The translations under genes and the position numbers were made by a program. From NCBI RefSeq assembly GCF_026535915.1, contig NZ_JAFNPF010000001.1, forward strand, positions 558,001-622,000: a DNA stretch of 64,000 nucleotides, given 5' to 3'. Origin of the DNA: Snodgrassella sp945267035. Lineage in GTDB: Bacteria > Pseudomonadota > Gammaproteobacteria > Burkholderiales > Neisseriaceae. Shown here piece by piece: positions 35,808 through 44,781 of this stretch. Each line of letters opens with the position of its first letter. Position 1 is the stretch's first letter. A model generated the notes under the pieces. The model was not told where the DNA came from. It searched no databases and was given only the letters and a program-made list of their open reading frames with translations.

Positions 35808-36344
35808 TCATTGCTTTTCGGCAGCCAGACGACGGCGATGCTGCCATTTCAACCATATTTGCAGCAACAGTAGGATGATCAGGGCGGAGAGGGTGGACAT
35901 GATCAGGGTTTGAACATTGTACACCGTGGATTCAATCGGGGTGATGGTTGAATTGCTGGCGGTGTAACGCGCTATGGTTATTTGGTTTGGGGCGCGGAGG
36001 ATTGTTTGCATGGTCTGCTGTTGGTTTTGTTGCGCGATGACTTTATAGGTGATGGTTTCGTTGCCATTTTTTTCTTTTTCGCCACTTGGCGCTTTGGCTA
36101 AGAAGCTGCTGTTGCTGATGGGATGTTGTTGCAGGTAGTGATAGGGTAAGGCCAGAAATGAGCCGTCTGGCTGAAATGTTGCAATCACCATGCTGTCGTG
36201 AAAGGGTTTGTGGTTGGTTGCTGTTCTGCGGTCTAAGCTGGCATACAGATACATGAAGAGGATGAAAAGAAGGCAGAATAAGGCTAGTTTAAACAAACGT
36301 TTGGTGGTGATTGATGTTTTGGTTGGTTGCGCTGTGGTGTTCAT
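35808..36344 (-). CDS. Inner-membrane hypothetical protein, 178 aa
   Basis: Two transmembrane helices (LALFCLLFILFMYLYASL at about 19-36 and LIMSTLSALIILLLLQIWL at about 147-165) flank a periplasmic domain of some 110 residues. The cytoplasmic tail is basic (KWQHRRRLAAEKQ). Base composition and codon use resemble the core genes rather than the imports. It stands alone. I do not recognise the family; the topology suits a small envelope protein. Confidence 0.65.
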   Translation of the reverse strand: MNTTAQPTKTSITTKRLFKLALFCLLFILFMYLYASLDRRTATNHKPFHDSMVIATFQPDGSFLALPYHYLQQHPISNSSFLAKAPSGEKEKNGNETITYKVIAQQNQQQTMQTILRAPNQITIARYTASNSTITPIESTVYNVQTLIMSTLSALIILLLLQIWLKWQHRRRLAAEKQ

Positions 36345-37304
36345 ATTCGGATTTCTATATTTGCTAATCTGGGTGTGTGACTTATGTGCTTAATCTTGCT
36401 GTATCGATTGATCGATAGGGTATTTTTGCGTGGTTGCTGCAAGAAAAATTAATAATGCGCAGATGTTATCATAATATGCATTCTATTTTGGTGAGCGCGT
36501 AATGCTTTTTTTGGGCTGGGTTATTTATTTTTAATCTTGATTCAGTGTTTTGGGGTAGGAAATAAGGTTGTTGGTTAATTAGCTTGTTTGGGTGTTGATG
36601 GGTGGGTTTAAATGATGGCGACAGGGTATGATAAATGGTGCTATTTAAAATAGGTTTCAGCAGCTAAATTGGTGATTTATCTTGGCATTAAGTTTGCTCA
36701 TTTTTTGGGATGATGGGGTTGAACAGACTTGAGCAGTCTGGGCCATGGTGGGCTGGTTGTGTGCTGATTGGAATAGGGGAGTTTAAGGCTGGTTTTTATG
36801 TATTCTGTGTTTTGATCATTGGCTGGTTGCCAATTTATGCTGCAGAGATTTTGGTTATAAACAGATAAATTTAGTTCAATCGCTTTTTTCTTTAATATAA
36901 GTTGTGAATAACTGCAATCTTGTATTTGAATCATCGCTATCTGGCATTATTGCGCCAGAAAATCATATCTGATGTTTCTAAATTATTGCGCATATAGGAT
37001 TTCGATAGGCTCTAAAGGCTTTGCTAATCGATTTTACTAACATGATGGTATGCCGGTTTAGTAATCAATCAGCGGAATTCAGAAAAATATTTAGCTGACT
37101 GAAAACTTTTCTCGATGACTTTATCGAAAAAGAGAGAAGCCGCTATCGTGCTCGAAAGCTGGGGAGGCAAAGCCAACTGTGCCTGCCGCGTGCCAATCAG
37201 GGAAAGCTATATTTCAAGGAGAAAAGGTGCATTCTAGCTGAATGGCAGCCACCTCAGCGCATTAACTATGATACTCGGGATCAGTTAGGTAATCGAAACA
37301 ATAG
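36345..37304. other. Non-coding stretch before the repeat-bounded cassettes
   Basis: No supported gene. A short minus-strand frame at 36698-36934 lacks any sign of coding. Around 37100-37260 the plus strand is richer in GC and looks like a fragment of a core-type gene, but I cannot name it. Confidence 0.35.
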
Positions 37305-37340
37305 GTTGTGGTTCCCTCTTTCACCTCGGTTAGCTATAAT
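37305..37340 (+). CRISPR. CRISPR-type repeat opening cassette 1
   Basis: A 36-bp variant repeat (GTTGTGGTTCCCTCTTTC start, GGTTAGCTATAAT end). It is followed directly by a gene fragment and not by a 30-bp spacer. Confidence 0.75.
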
Positions 37341-37520
37341 TTATTTTATAGGCGAAGTAGCGCAGGCTTTTAAGGTTAATACTTCACTTATCAGGTTTTG
37401 GGAAAAGGAATTTGATCGTCTTTCACCCAAAAAGTATAAAAAAAGAGACCGTTTTTTTACCCCAAAAGATATTGAAAATTTTAAATGATTTTTCATTTAG
37501 TAAAAGAAAAAGGATACACC
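37341..37520 (+). pseudogene. MerR-type DNA-binding domain fragment, copy 1
   Basis: The frame reads IYFIGEVAQAFKVNTSLIRF then WEKEFDRLSPKKYKKRDRFF, the helix-turn-helix of a Bacteroidota-type MerR regulator. It starts right at the end of the CRISPR repeat: the TATAAT of the repeat takes the place of the MerR start codon region. It stops after DIENFK because one A is missing relative to copy 2. The effector-binding domain of MerR proteins is absent, so it is a truncated gene. Confidence 0.7.
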
Positions 37521-37522
37521 TT

Positions 37523-37741
37523 ATGGAATTACCTAAGTTTTTAATGGCAGACAATTCGGATTTTCCTTTAGATTTATTTGTTGTGCACACAGAGAATCCT
37601 AGATTTATATTAAATGTAAAAGAAGATGAGGTTAAATGTTTTGATAAATTGGAAGGAGATGAGGAAGAAGCTCTTAATGAATTAGACTCATTGATTATAC
37701 AAGCATTCGTTTTTTGCGAATCTGAAATCAGAAAATACTAA
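37523..37741 (+). CDS. Small acidic protein, copy 1 (72 aa)
   Basis: A short cytoplasmic protein starting MELPKFLMADNSDFPLDLF, with a core VVHTENPRFIL and an acidic end (EGDEEEALNELDSLI). It resembles a conserved hypothetical protein that I associate with Bacteroidota. It follows the MerR fragment directly. Copy 2 is about 11 residues longer at the acidic end. Function unknown. Confidence 0.6.
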   Translation: MELPKFLMADNSDFPLDLFVVHTENPRFILNVKEDEVKCFDKLEGDEEEALNELDSLIIQAFVFCESEIRKY

Positions 37742-37795
37742 GATGATGAAGAGGAGTAATACTTCTTAGATTAATTTATGATATTAAAAAAGTAA

Positions 37796-37831
37796 GTTGT
37801 CGTTCTCTCTCTTACGCCGGGTAGCTATAAT
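37796..37831 (+). CRISPR. CRISPR-type repeat between the two cassettes
   Basis: A 36-bp variant (GTTGTCGTTCTCTCTCTTAC start, GGGTAGCTATAAT end). It closes cassette 1 (455 bp) and opens cassette 2. It differs by one base from the next repeat at 38303, as expected if a repeat-plus-cassette unit was duplicated in tandem. Confidence 0.8.
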
Positions 37832-38017
37832 TTATTTTATAGGCGAAGTAGCGCAGGCTTTTAAGGTTAATACCTCACTTATCAGGTTTTGGGAAAAGGA
37901 ATTTGATCGTCTTTCACCCAAAAAGTATAAAAAAAGAGACCGTTTTTTTTCCCAAAAAGATATTGAAAATTTTAAAATGATTTTTCATTTAGTAAAAGAA
38001 AAAGGATATATTTTATG
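37832..38017 (+). pseudogene. MerR-type DNA-binding domain fragment, copy 2
   Basis: Same fragment as copy 1, joined to the repeat at the same base. Here the frame is open further (MIFHLVKEKGYIL) and its stop overlaps the next ATG (ATGA). There is no regular start codon inside the fragment, since the frame enters from the repeat. The DNA-binding part is complete and the sensor domain is missing. Confidence 0.7.
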
Positions 38018-38266
38018 AAATTACCTAAGTTTTTAATGGCAGACAATTCGGATTTTCCTTTAGATGCATTTGTTGTGCACACAGAGAATCCTAGATTTAT
38101 ATTAATTCTAAAAGAACTAAAAGAAGAGGTGGTTAAATGTTTTGATGAATTGGAAGGAGATGAGGAAGAAGCTCTTAATGAATTAAATTTATTGGTTAGA
38201 CAAGCATTCGATTTTTTCGAATCTGAAATCAGAAAATCCGAAGATGAAGATGATGAAGAGGAGTAA
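38015..38266 (+). CDS. Small acidic protein, copy 2 (83 aa)
   Basis: Homologous to copy 1 (MKLPKFLMADNSDFPLDAF start) with a few substitutions, a short insertion (LKELKEE) and a longer acidic tail (EDEDDEEE). Its ATG overlaps the stop of the MerR fragment, so the two may be translationally coupled if transcribed. It is bounded by CRISPR repeats on both sides of the cassette. Confidence 0.6.
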   Translation: MKLPKFLMADNSDFPLDAFVVHTENPRFILILKELKEEVVKCFDELEGDEEEALNELNLLVRQAFDFFESEIRKSEDEDDEEE

Positions 38267-38302
38267 TACTTCTTGGATTAATTTATGATATTAAAAAAGT
38301 AA

Positions 38303-38338
38303 GTTGTCGTTCTCTCTCTTACCCCGGGTAGCTATAAT
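38303..38338 (+). CRISPR. CRISPR-type repeat closing cassette 2
   Basis: A 36-bp repeat almost identical to the one at 37796. It is followed by a convergent TetR gene, not by a spacer or the leader-like flank. The next repeats are 1.3 kb away (array J), so the TetR-HPP pair is also bracketed by repeats. Confidence 0.82.
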
Positions 38339-38385
38339 AACCTTAAAGTGATTACAATAAACTCTACCAATACCTACTTGTATAC

Positions 38386-38943
38386 TTAATGCCTATTCAA
38401 CAAGTCTGACACCAAGTTAATGGCATCTTGTTCAATCTGATCACGAAGACTCTTATCATTTTGATACTCTACACCTACATTAATAAGGCCTTCAAGTATC
38501 ACCATCAGTTTATTTGTCAAAGACTCTTTATCGGAATAATCTTCAATTTTTGAATAAATTAGGCTTCTAACAAATTCTTTATGCTCCATAAGTATATCTG
38601 ATACACAAGGCAAGGTTTCACGCATTTCCTCAACTGCTCGCATGAATAAACAGCCATTATAATCCACTTCGGAAAACCATTTTTTATGCCATTTAAATAT
38701 TCCCAAAATAGCATTTTTTCCATTAAGTCCTGTTAGAGAATCCTCGAGCTTTGTACGAAATATTGAGTCTCGATGTTTTAATACTTCTACTATAAGTTTA
38801 TCTTTACTTCCAAAGTGATTGTATAAAGTGGTTTTAGAGCAGCCTGACACATCTCTAATATCATCAACACCTACACTAAAAAAACCAGTCCGATAAAACA
38901 GTTTTTCAGCAGTCTTAATAATTAATTCATCTGTTTTTTTCAA
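38386..38943 (-). CDS. TetR/AcrR family regulator
   Basis: 185 residues with the TetR N-terminal helix-turn-helix (LFYRTGFFSVGVDDI then GCSKTTLYNHFGSKDKLI, about 16-54) and an all-helical ligand/dimer domain. It is divergent from the HPP-family gene. The 114 bases between them hold two palindromic operator copies, so it very likely represses itself and the HPP gene. The inducer is unknown. The protein resembles gammaproteobacterial regulators and may be acquired with its partner. Confidence 0.88.
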   Translation of the reverse strand: MKKTDELIIKTAEKLFYRTGFFSVGVDDIRDVSGCSKTTLYNHFGSKDKLIVEVLKHRDSIFRTKLEDSLTGLNGKNAILGIFKWHKKWFSEVDYNGCLFMRAVEEMRETLPCVSDILMEHKEFVRSLIYSKIEDYSDKESLTNKLMVILEGLINVGVEYQNDKSLRDQIEQDAINLVSDLLNRH

Positions 38944-38970
38944 AATAAATCACCCAAATAAATTGCAGAG

Positions 38971-39015
38971 TGAACAGATCTGTACTATTATCAATTTAGT
39001 GTACAGATCTGTTCA
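38971..39015. promoter_or_regulatory. Twin palindromic operator between tetR and HPP genes
   Basis: TGAACAGATCTGTAC at 38971-38985 and GTACAGATCTGTTCA at 39001-39015 are inverted copies, each holding the perfect palindrome ACAGATCTGT. The centres are 30 bases apart, about three helical turns. This suits cooperative binding of the adjacent TetR protein. Confidence 0.85.
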
Positions 39016-39057
39016 TATTATCTATTCATACATTATAACTTATAAGGAAAACAATTA

Positions 39058-39597
39058 ATGACATTCTTTTTTGGCGGTAGTGAAAAACTACCTGGTAGAC
39101 CTAAATTACTTGATTTATTTCAAGGGTTGTTAGGCGGGACTTTGGCAATTTTAACGCTGGAGTATCTGACTCTCTATTCTGGTAGCTATTTTATTATGGC
39201 GCCGTTTGGGGCTTCATGTGTCATTTTATTTGCCGTTTCTCAGTCTCCTCTTGCACAACCAAGGAATGTAATTTTGGGGCATTTGATATCAGCATTTATT
39301 GGTCTTATATTTTTGAGATTATTCGGTGATTCTGCTTTTGTTACTGCTTTAGCGGTGGGTTGTGCTATTGTAGCAATGCAATTCTTAAGATGTATACATC
39401 CCCCAGCAGGTGCGAATCCGTTGGTTATATTGTTAACAGCAAGTCAGGTTAATTACGATTTCAGCTTTTTATTGTTTCCCGTGCTTTCGGGCTCCATCTC
39501 TCTGGTAATCATAGCCTATGCGGTTAACAATCTACTATCAAAAAACAAGTGGCCAATCTATTGGTTAGCATTTTTTAATGATAAAAAGGAGAAGTGA
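39058..39597 (+). CDS. HPP family membrane protein
   Basis: 179 residues with four to five transmembrane helices and the family signature IHPPAGANPL (about residues 114-123). HPP proteins are poorly characterised integral membrane proteins; one plant member moves nitrite across the chloroplast membrane. It is divergent from a TetR regulator with shared operators. It ends about 60 bases before CRISPR array J, so the pair lies between repeat elements on both sides. Confidence 0.85.
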   Translation: MTFFFGGSEKLPGRPKLLDLFQGLLGGTLAILTLEYLTLYSGSYFIMAPFGASCVILFAVSQSPLAQPRNVILGHLISAFIGLIFLRLFGDSAFVTALAVGCAIVAMQFLRCIHPPAGANPLVILLTASQVNYDFSFLLFPVLSGSISLVIIAYAVNNLLSKNKWPIYWLAFFNDKKEK

Positions 39598-39657
39598 TTA
39601 AATTGGATGCAAATTAATAATTTTATGAGAACATTCATAATGTGTTGCTATGTGAAA

Positions 39658-39891
39658 GTTGTAGTTCCCTCTCTCACCCCGGGTAGCTATAATTCTGCCC
39701 CTGCGGGGTTCGATCGCATGAATGTTGTAGTTCCCTCTCTCACCCCGGGTAGCTATAATAACTCCCACCACTGGCGTAATGCCTCCGTTGTTGTAGTTCC
39801 CTCTCTCACCCCGGGTAGCTATAATCTTGAACAGGCGGTGTGCATCTGTGCTGAAGTTGTAGTTCCCTCTCTCACCCCGGGTAGCTATAAT
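39658..39891 (+). CRISPR. CRISPR array J (4 repeats, 3 spacers)
   Basis: Four perfect repeats at 39658-39693, 39724-39759, 39790-39825 and 39856-39891 with three spacers of exactly 30 bp. Unlike arrays A, B, H and K it has no degenerate first repeat. A continuous open frame crosses it only because the 66-bp period keeps the frame open; it is not a gene. Confidence 0.96.
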
Positions 39892-40315
39892 AGACCCCGC
39901 TGTAAGCCTTGTGGTACGGGGCTTACAGCGTAATTTATGTGAAAAAAAATGGATTTTTTCAGAGAAAATTTGGCTATTTTTGTCATTTTTTTCAAAAAAT
40001 GCCTCAAAATGGCAGTAGCGTGTCAGTAGGGTAAATATTGCAAAATATTCTTCAATTATAACAGTTTATGCTGTTCTCTGCTGTTTTTTAGTGTCTGTGG
40101 GTTTTACGCGATTGATCAGCTCGGTATTGTTGATTCTGGTTTTTTTGTGGTTAGGCATGTAAGTCTGTGTGGCAATGTTGCACATTTCGCCCGATAAAAA
40201 CGAATAGACACACTACCTATACTGCGCTAAGTCAATTTGTGCTTATGTGTGTGATAAGCTGGCTTTTGTCTATTTGTTGATTATTGCCGTTGTGGTTATG
40301 AACATCATCAATTTG
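39892..40315 (+). repeat. Array-flanking leader-like repeat, copy J (about 424 bp)
   Basis: Starts with the perfect hairpin and the conserved core. The distal half follows the H/K variant (GATTGATCAGCTCGG, GGCAATGTTGCACATTTCGC). It ends at a degenerate repeat, as the 454-bp copies do, but is about 30 bp shorter. Confidence 0.8.
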
Positions 40316-40353
40316 GTTGCCGTTCCTTCTCTCACTTCGGGTAGCTGTTATAA
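40316..40353 (+). CRISPR. Degenerate CRISPR repeat at the end of flank J
   Basis: GTTGCCGTTCCTTCTCTCAC, then TTCGGGTAGCTGTTATAA. The overall repeat is recognisable with a two-base insertion near its 3' end. No spacer or further repeat follows. Confidence 0.65.
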
Positions 40354-41430
40354 AATAGTGGGTCTAAACAAAGGTAATCTAAAAGATCAGCAATTTTATT
40401 CTGCTAATAATGGTGGATTAAGAAGAAATTAATTAAGATCTAAATAAATTTCTTACATTAGTATTCAATCACGTTAGACTCGATCCAGTGCGGCATCGCC
40501 ACTACTGTTGAAACCATCAGAAAGCAGTACATTGATTGGTAAAGTAGATCGCTGCGGCGACACCCTGATAGGCGTAAACATGCTTGACAGCCATGGCCAG
40601 GTCATAATTGACATCGGCTATCTAAAGGTAAACAACAGCATAACACACGCCACAGCGGCTAAGAAAAAGACTGGAATGGCGAAAAACTCCGGATTTTGCC
40701 AATGGCATAATGACTGCTGTGCACAATAAATTTTGTTTCAGGGAAATTGAATCTAACCCCCCTTTGGCTTTTTTATAAAATCGTCATATCAATGTGGAAA
40801 AAAGCGATCATTGATTTACTTGGGTTTTATTTTTACATGCTCAGGTAAACTGATTTATAAAGAACCCAAATTGCATAAAATACTTCATTTCATTCAAAAT
40901 AATTAACTATTGCAAGCTAAGCAAGCTCCATCCGATAGATCAACAAGATAGCAAAAAAGATAATCCTACGCGCTGCTGTGTCGCTTTATTTGATTTTCTT
41001 AAGACATCAGTTGATGATCAGTAAACATATGGCGTAGTACTATTGGTTTATTTCTGCTAGTTAAAAACTTAAATGTGTTTGCATTCGAACGGTTAAACCT
41101 GCTTATTTTGGTTTTTATAACCAATTTCCTGTTTATAAGATCGGAATTCATGATAAAGGGTTTTTTGCTACATAATTTTATCAATATCAAAGCCTACTGC
41201 TAGATGGCCAAAGCAGATATTTTACTCAGGAAGATCATTGATAAATTAGCTTACTTTACCCATCAATTGTGCTAGCATTTCTCTCTATACGTGTAAAAAA
41301 TTCTCCTTATAGCGAGTACTATATAAAAACGAACCAGAGGCATCGAAACAATTTACGCTCTTAGAAAAATTTCCGCATTTTTTGCCATTTAACCCTACTT
41401 TTCACCCTATAAACCACAGCAGGATCAAGT
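40354..41430. other. Non-coding stretch
   Basis: A 73-codon frame at 40508-40729 (with GKVDRCGDTLIGVNML) has core-like composition but no ribosome-binding site or known domain; it may be a gene fragment. The remainder is AT-rich with no RNA gene or repeat. Confidence 0.35.
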
Positions 41431-42009
41431 ATGTACGATCAGGCTGAAATTTTAACAATAATGCAGGAATGGCGCTGTAGCTCTAAAGCTTACGCCAAAT
41501 TTCATCTGTTTTTCTGCTGCATATGTGCCTTAGCATCGCTTTTGTGCGGGCTAGCTGTATTAACCAGACAAGGTGATGGTGAAAGTTTGGTGGCTTGTAT
41601 ATTTGCACTCATTGGTAGCTTTATTTTCTTCACACTATATAAAAACAAACGGCACAATATTAAACAAGTTCGCTTCACCCCAGAGGCAGTCTACATAGAA
41701 GGACTAAAACTTGATATGAGCTACCTTAAATCTGTTGACTACATCACAACACTTAGAAATATCAACAAAGATGTCATCGCTATCGAATTGAGCATGACTT
41801 TTTTTCCTAATAGGCTATGTCATGATCACGTCCATTTTTATATGGAGTTCGGAAAATATATTCTATTTAGCAACACGGATAATTACGACTACCAAACACG
41901 CTTCATCAATGTGTTGCAGTTACTAGCAAAAGACAGAAGAGAACAACTGAAAAAACAGCCTAATAAAGATGCAATCAGCAAAACATTGGTATCTGGGCAG
42001 CAGGCTTAA
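41431..42009 (+). CDS. Membrane protein of unknown function, 192 aa
   Basis: Two transmembrane helices near the N-terminus (HLFFCCICALASLLCGLAVL at about 26-45 and VACIFALIGSFIFFTLY at about 53-69) are followed by a soluble domain that starts RFTPEAVYIEGLKLDMSYLK. This resembles the PH-like domain of YcxB-type membrane proteins, but the match is only by pattern. The tail is basic and polar. It stands alone, with no operon partner. Codon use is core-like. Confidence 0.6.
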   Translation: MYDQAEILTIMQEWRCSSKAYAKFHLFFCCICALASLLCGLAVLTRQGDGESLVACIFALIGSFIFFTLYKNKRHNIKQVRFTPEAVYIEGLKLDMSYLKSVDYITTLRNINKDVIAIELSMTFFPNRLCHDHVHFYMEFGKYILFSNTDNYDYQTRFINVLQLLAKDRREQLKKQPNKDAISKTLVSGQQA

Positions 42010-42657
42010 AATAAATACATCAATCAATCTTATCAGCAAATAGGGCATATTTTCAGCATATGCATCCTCACTATTTCAGGCAGTAGCAAAAATAAAAACT
42101 GAAAAGTGTTAAAACATGGCGCTTCATACGCAAAAATCTGGCAAAAGCTGTGCATCAATCAGGATAAAATCTTAATTTTCGATATTGGCTCAGCTGTAAC
42201 TCAGCTTATCGCCCAATGTGGCTGCGCGGCTTATGTGATTTATTTAATCAATCCATCGAAATGGGTGCGTATTTTTTATTCTGTGCGCATTTTGCCGCTG
42301 CACAAGCATTAGGCTTGTTTCTGGGGTTTGGCTGAGTCTTATTATTTGTCATTTTAGCTTTGTATAAAGTTCTGATTCTCAAGTTATCTCAATAAGGTGA
42401 TTGATCTTTGAGATGGTGTTGATTTGGGAGCAATAATTTGATGACCGAATTTTCCTGCGGTCGGTATTGATTTGGCGAGAGTTGGGTTTTGCAGGGAGGC
42501 GGTTTGATGGGCTGGGGTGTGAGTGCAATGAGGTGTTTGGATTGAATGGTGGCAGGGATTGTGTGGAAGGAAATCAGTTGATATTGGCCTGACGGTTTGT
42601 GTTTTGTGATCAAGCTGATTATTATTTATGTTTAATTATTTGTGAGCAGGTGATGCG
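42010..42657. other. Non-coding stretch upstream of the HugZ-like gene
   Basis: Small frames at 42106-42312 (plus) and 42389-42613 (minus) show no domain or good ribosome-binding site. The promoter of the following gene should lie near the end of this stretch. Confidence 0.4.
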
Positions 42658-43167
42658 ATGAGTGAAAAACAGGATGTGCAGGAGTTGCAAGCAGCGATAA
42701 CCCGTTTGCAAGGGGTGAAGTCGTTGATTTTGTCTACGGTGAATGAGGAGGGTGTCCCGCAGGCGAGTTATGCCCCGTTTGTTGAGCATGATAGCAGCTT
42801 GTATGTGTTGTTGTCTGGGTTGGCTTTGCATACGCAAAATTTGCTGAAGCAGGAACAGGCCAATGTGATGCTGATTGAAGATGAGGCAGTGGCGCGAAAT
42901 ATTTTTGCCCGCGCGCGCTTGAATTATTCTGTATCGGTGTCGGTGGTGGAAAAGGATACATCACCAGGTGTTGAGGTATTACAAGCGATGAAGGATAAGC
43001 TAGGTAATACGGTAGATGTGCTGGCAGATTTGCCTGATTTTATGCTGTTTCGACTGCAACTGGAGAAGGCGCGCTTGGTAATTGGTTTCGGTCGCGCATA
43101 TGTGTTTGTTCCGGGTGAGGTTGACGGGGCAATACAGTTAACGGAAAAAAATAGTTTGAAGGCTTAG
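42658..43167 (+). CDS. HugZ-like / pyridoxamine-phosphate-oxidase-fold protein
   Basis: The 169-residue split-barrel protein matches the heme-utilisation HugZ/HutZ group: an N-terminal LILSTVNEEGVPQASYAPFV, a middle GLALHTQNLLKQEQANVML, and the C-terminal RLVIGFGRAYVF seen in this family. HugZ proteins bind heme and can release its iron. The short length lacks the DUF2470 extension. It starts with a good context (GTGAGCAGGTGATGCG upstream). It is followed by ubiB in the same direction. An FMN-binding role cannot be excluded. Confidence 0.75.
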   Translation: MSEKQDVQELQAAITRLQGVKSLILSTVNEEGVPQASYAPFVEHDSSLYVLLSGLALHTQNLLKQEQANVMLIEDEAVARNIFARARLNYSVSVSVVEKDTSPGVEVLQAMKDKLGNTVDVLADLPDFMLFRLQLEKARLVIGFGRAYVFVPGEVDGAIQLTEKNSLKA

Positions 43168-43251
43168 GTTGATGCTTAGTGGTGCGGGATCTGTGCATTC
43201 TTGAAAAATCCCGTACAATACTTTTTTTGGGGAATAACCGGAGCAGTACTG

Positions 43252-44781
43252 ATGTGGAGCTGGTCTAAACGCTTTTGGGTGATTGTGTATACGGTCTATG
43301 TATATGATCTGTTGGAGGTGGCACGCACTCATGTACCTCACGTATGGCTACGCAGAATTTTGCGTTTGTTGCCAAGGGGACGTAAATATCGTGCGTTAGC
43401 ACCGGCTGTTCGTTTACGTTTGGCTCTGGAGAGTCTGGGTCCGATTTTTGTCAAGTTTGGGCAGGTGCTATCAACGCGGCCGGATATTCTGCCGGCGGAT
43501 TATGCTCGTGAGCTGGCTTTGCTACAGGATCATGTGCCGCCGTTTGACAGTGATATTGCGATTAATGTGATTGAAAGTGAGCTGGGCAAGCCTTTGGATG
43601 CTTTGTATGCCTGCTTTAATCCGCAACCCATGGCGAGTGCTTCTATTGCTCAGGTGCATGAGGCGCATTTGTATAATGCGCAGGGCGGAATTGGTCAGAA
43701 GGTTGCGGTTAAGGTTTTGCGTCCGAATATTGCGCCGGTGATCAATCAGGATCTGGCGTTGATGAATATTGCTGCGCGCTGGGTGGAACGGTTGTTTGCT
43801 GATGCCAAGCGTTTGAAACCGCGTGAGGTGGTGGCAGAATTTAAAAATTATCTGCATGATGAACTTGATCTGATGAAGGAAGCGGCTAATGCCAGTTTGC
43901 TCGGTCGTCAGTTTAAAGACAGTGAAATGCTGATTATTCCGGAAGTTTATTACGATTATTGTGCCCGTAAGGTGTTGACGATTGAATGGATGGACGGAAT
44001 ACCGATTTCGAATTTGGCTCAATTGCACGCTCGCCATATTGATGTGAAGCAGCTGGCACGTTACGGGGTGGAGATTTTCTTCACGCAGGTATTTGATAAT
44101 GGTTTTTTCCATGCTGATATGCATCCCGGTAATATTATGGTCGCGGACGATGGGCGGTATATCGCCTTGGATTTTGGCATTGTTGGCACGCTAACAGATT
44201 ATGATAAGCGCTATTTGGCAATTAATTTTCTGGCGTTTTTTAATCGGGATTATCACCGTGTCGCTACGGCGCATGTGGAATCTGGCTGGGTGCCAGCTGA
44301 TACGCGGGTGGAGGAATTGGAAGCGGCAGTGCGGGCGGTGTGTGAACCGATTTTCAATAAACCGCTGGCAGAAATATCCTTTGGTTTGGTGCTGATGCGC
44401 TTGTTTGAAACCAGCCGGCGCTTTAATGTGGAAATTCAACCCCAATTGGTACTGCTTCAGAAAACGTTGTTGAATATTGAAGGTCTGGGCAGGCAGTTGG
44501 ATCCTAATTTGGATTTATGGGCAACTGCCAAACCTTTTTTACATCGGTGGATGCACAATCAAATTGGTGTGAAAGCGTTATGGCGAGTGCTTAAACAAGA
44601 AGCGCCAGATTGGGTGCAGATGCTACCAGCCATGCCACGTAAGCTAAATGCGTTGGTGGATGAGAAACGACAGTTGGAATGGCGAGATGCGTATGTGCAT
44701 CTGGTGCAAACGCAGCGGCGACAGAATTTTTGGCTGGCAATGATTGTGCTGGTGATGCTGGCGATGTTTATTTTCAAATAG
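43252..44781 (+). CDS. ubiB: UbiB, ubiquinone biosynthesis ATPase-like kinase
   Basis: An atypical ADCK/Coq8-family protein required for ubiquinone synthesis, anchored in the inner membrane. The start is set at MWSWSKRFW because GGAG stands eight bases upstream; a TTG at 43201 would add 17 residues. Signature parts are FVKFGQVLSTRPDILP (KxGQ motif), ASASIAQVHEAHL and FFHADMHPGNIMV with DFGIVG. A C-terminal helix (FWLAMIVLVMLAMFIF) anchors it. 509 residues, normal for Neisseriaceae. Ubiquinone also links it to ispB at the start of the window. Confidence 0.92.
   Translation: MWSWSKRFWVIVYTVYVYDLLEVARTHVPHVWLRRILRLLPRGRKYRALAPAVRLRLALESLGPIFVKFGQVLSTRPDILPADYARELALLQDHVPPFDSDIAINVIESELGKPLDALYACFNPQPMASASIAQVHEAHLYNAQGGIGQKVAVKVLRPNIAPVINQDLALMNIAARWVERLFADAKRLKPREVVAEFKNYLHDELDLMKEAANASLLGRQFKDSEMLIIPEVYYDYCARKVLTIEWMDGIPISNLAQLHARHIDVKQLARYGVEIFFTQVFDNGFFHADMHPGNIMVADDGRYIALDFGIVGTLTDYDKRYLAINFLAFFNRDYHRVATAHVESGWVPADTRVEELEAAVRAVCEPIFNKPLAEISFGLVLMRLFETSRRFNVEIQPQLVLLQKTLLNIEGLGRQLDPNLDLWATAKPFLHRWMHNQIGVKALWRVLKQEAPDWVQMLPAMPRKLNALVDEKRQLEWRDAYVHLVQTQRRQNFWLAMIVLVMLAMFIFK

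Noticed and set aside
37341..37795. Cassette 1 length (455 bp) equal to the flank length (454-455 bp) as a meaningful match
   Set aside because: Sequences are unrelated and cassette 2 is 471 bp, so the equal length is most likely coincidence.
42389..42613. 74-codon minus-strand frame upstream of the HugZ-like gene
   Set aside because: Low-complexity composition (Pro, His, Gln) typical of chance frames opposite GT-rich DNA; no start signal.
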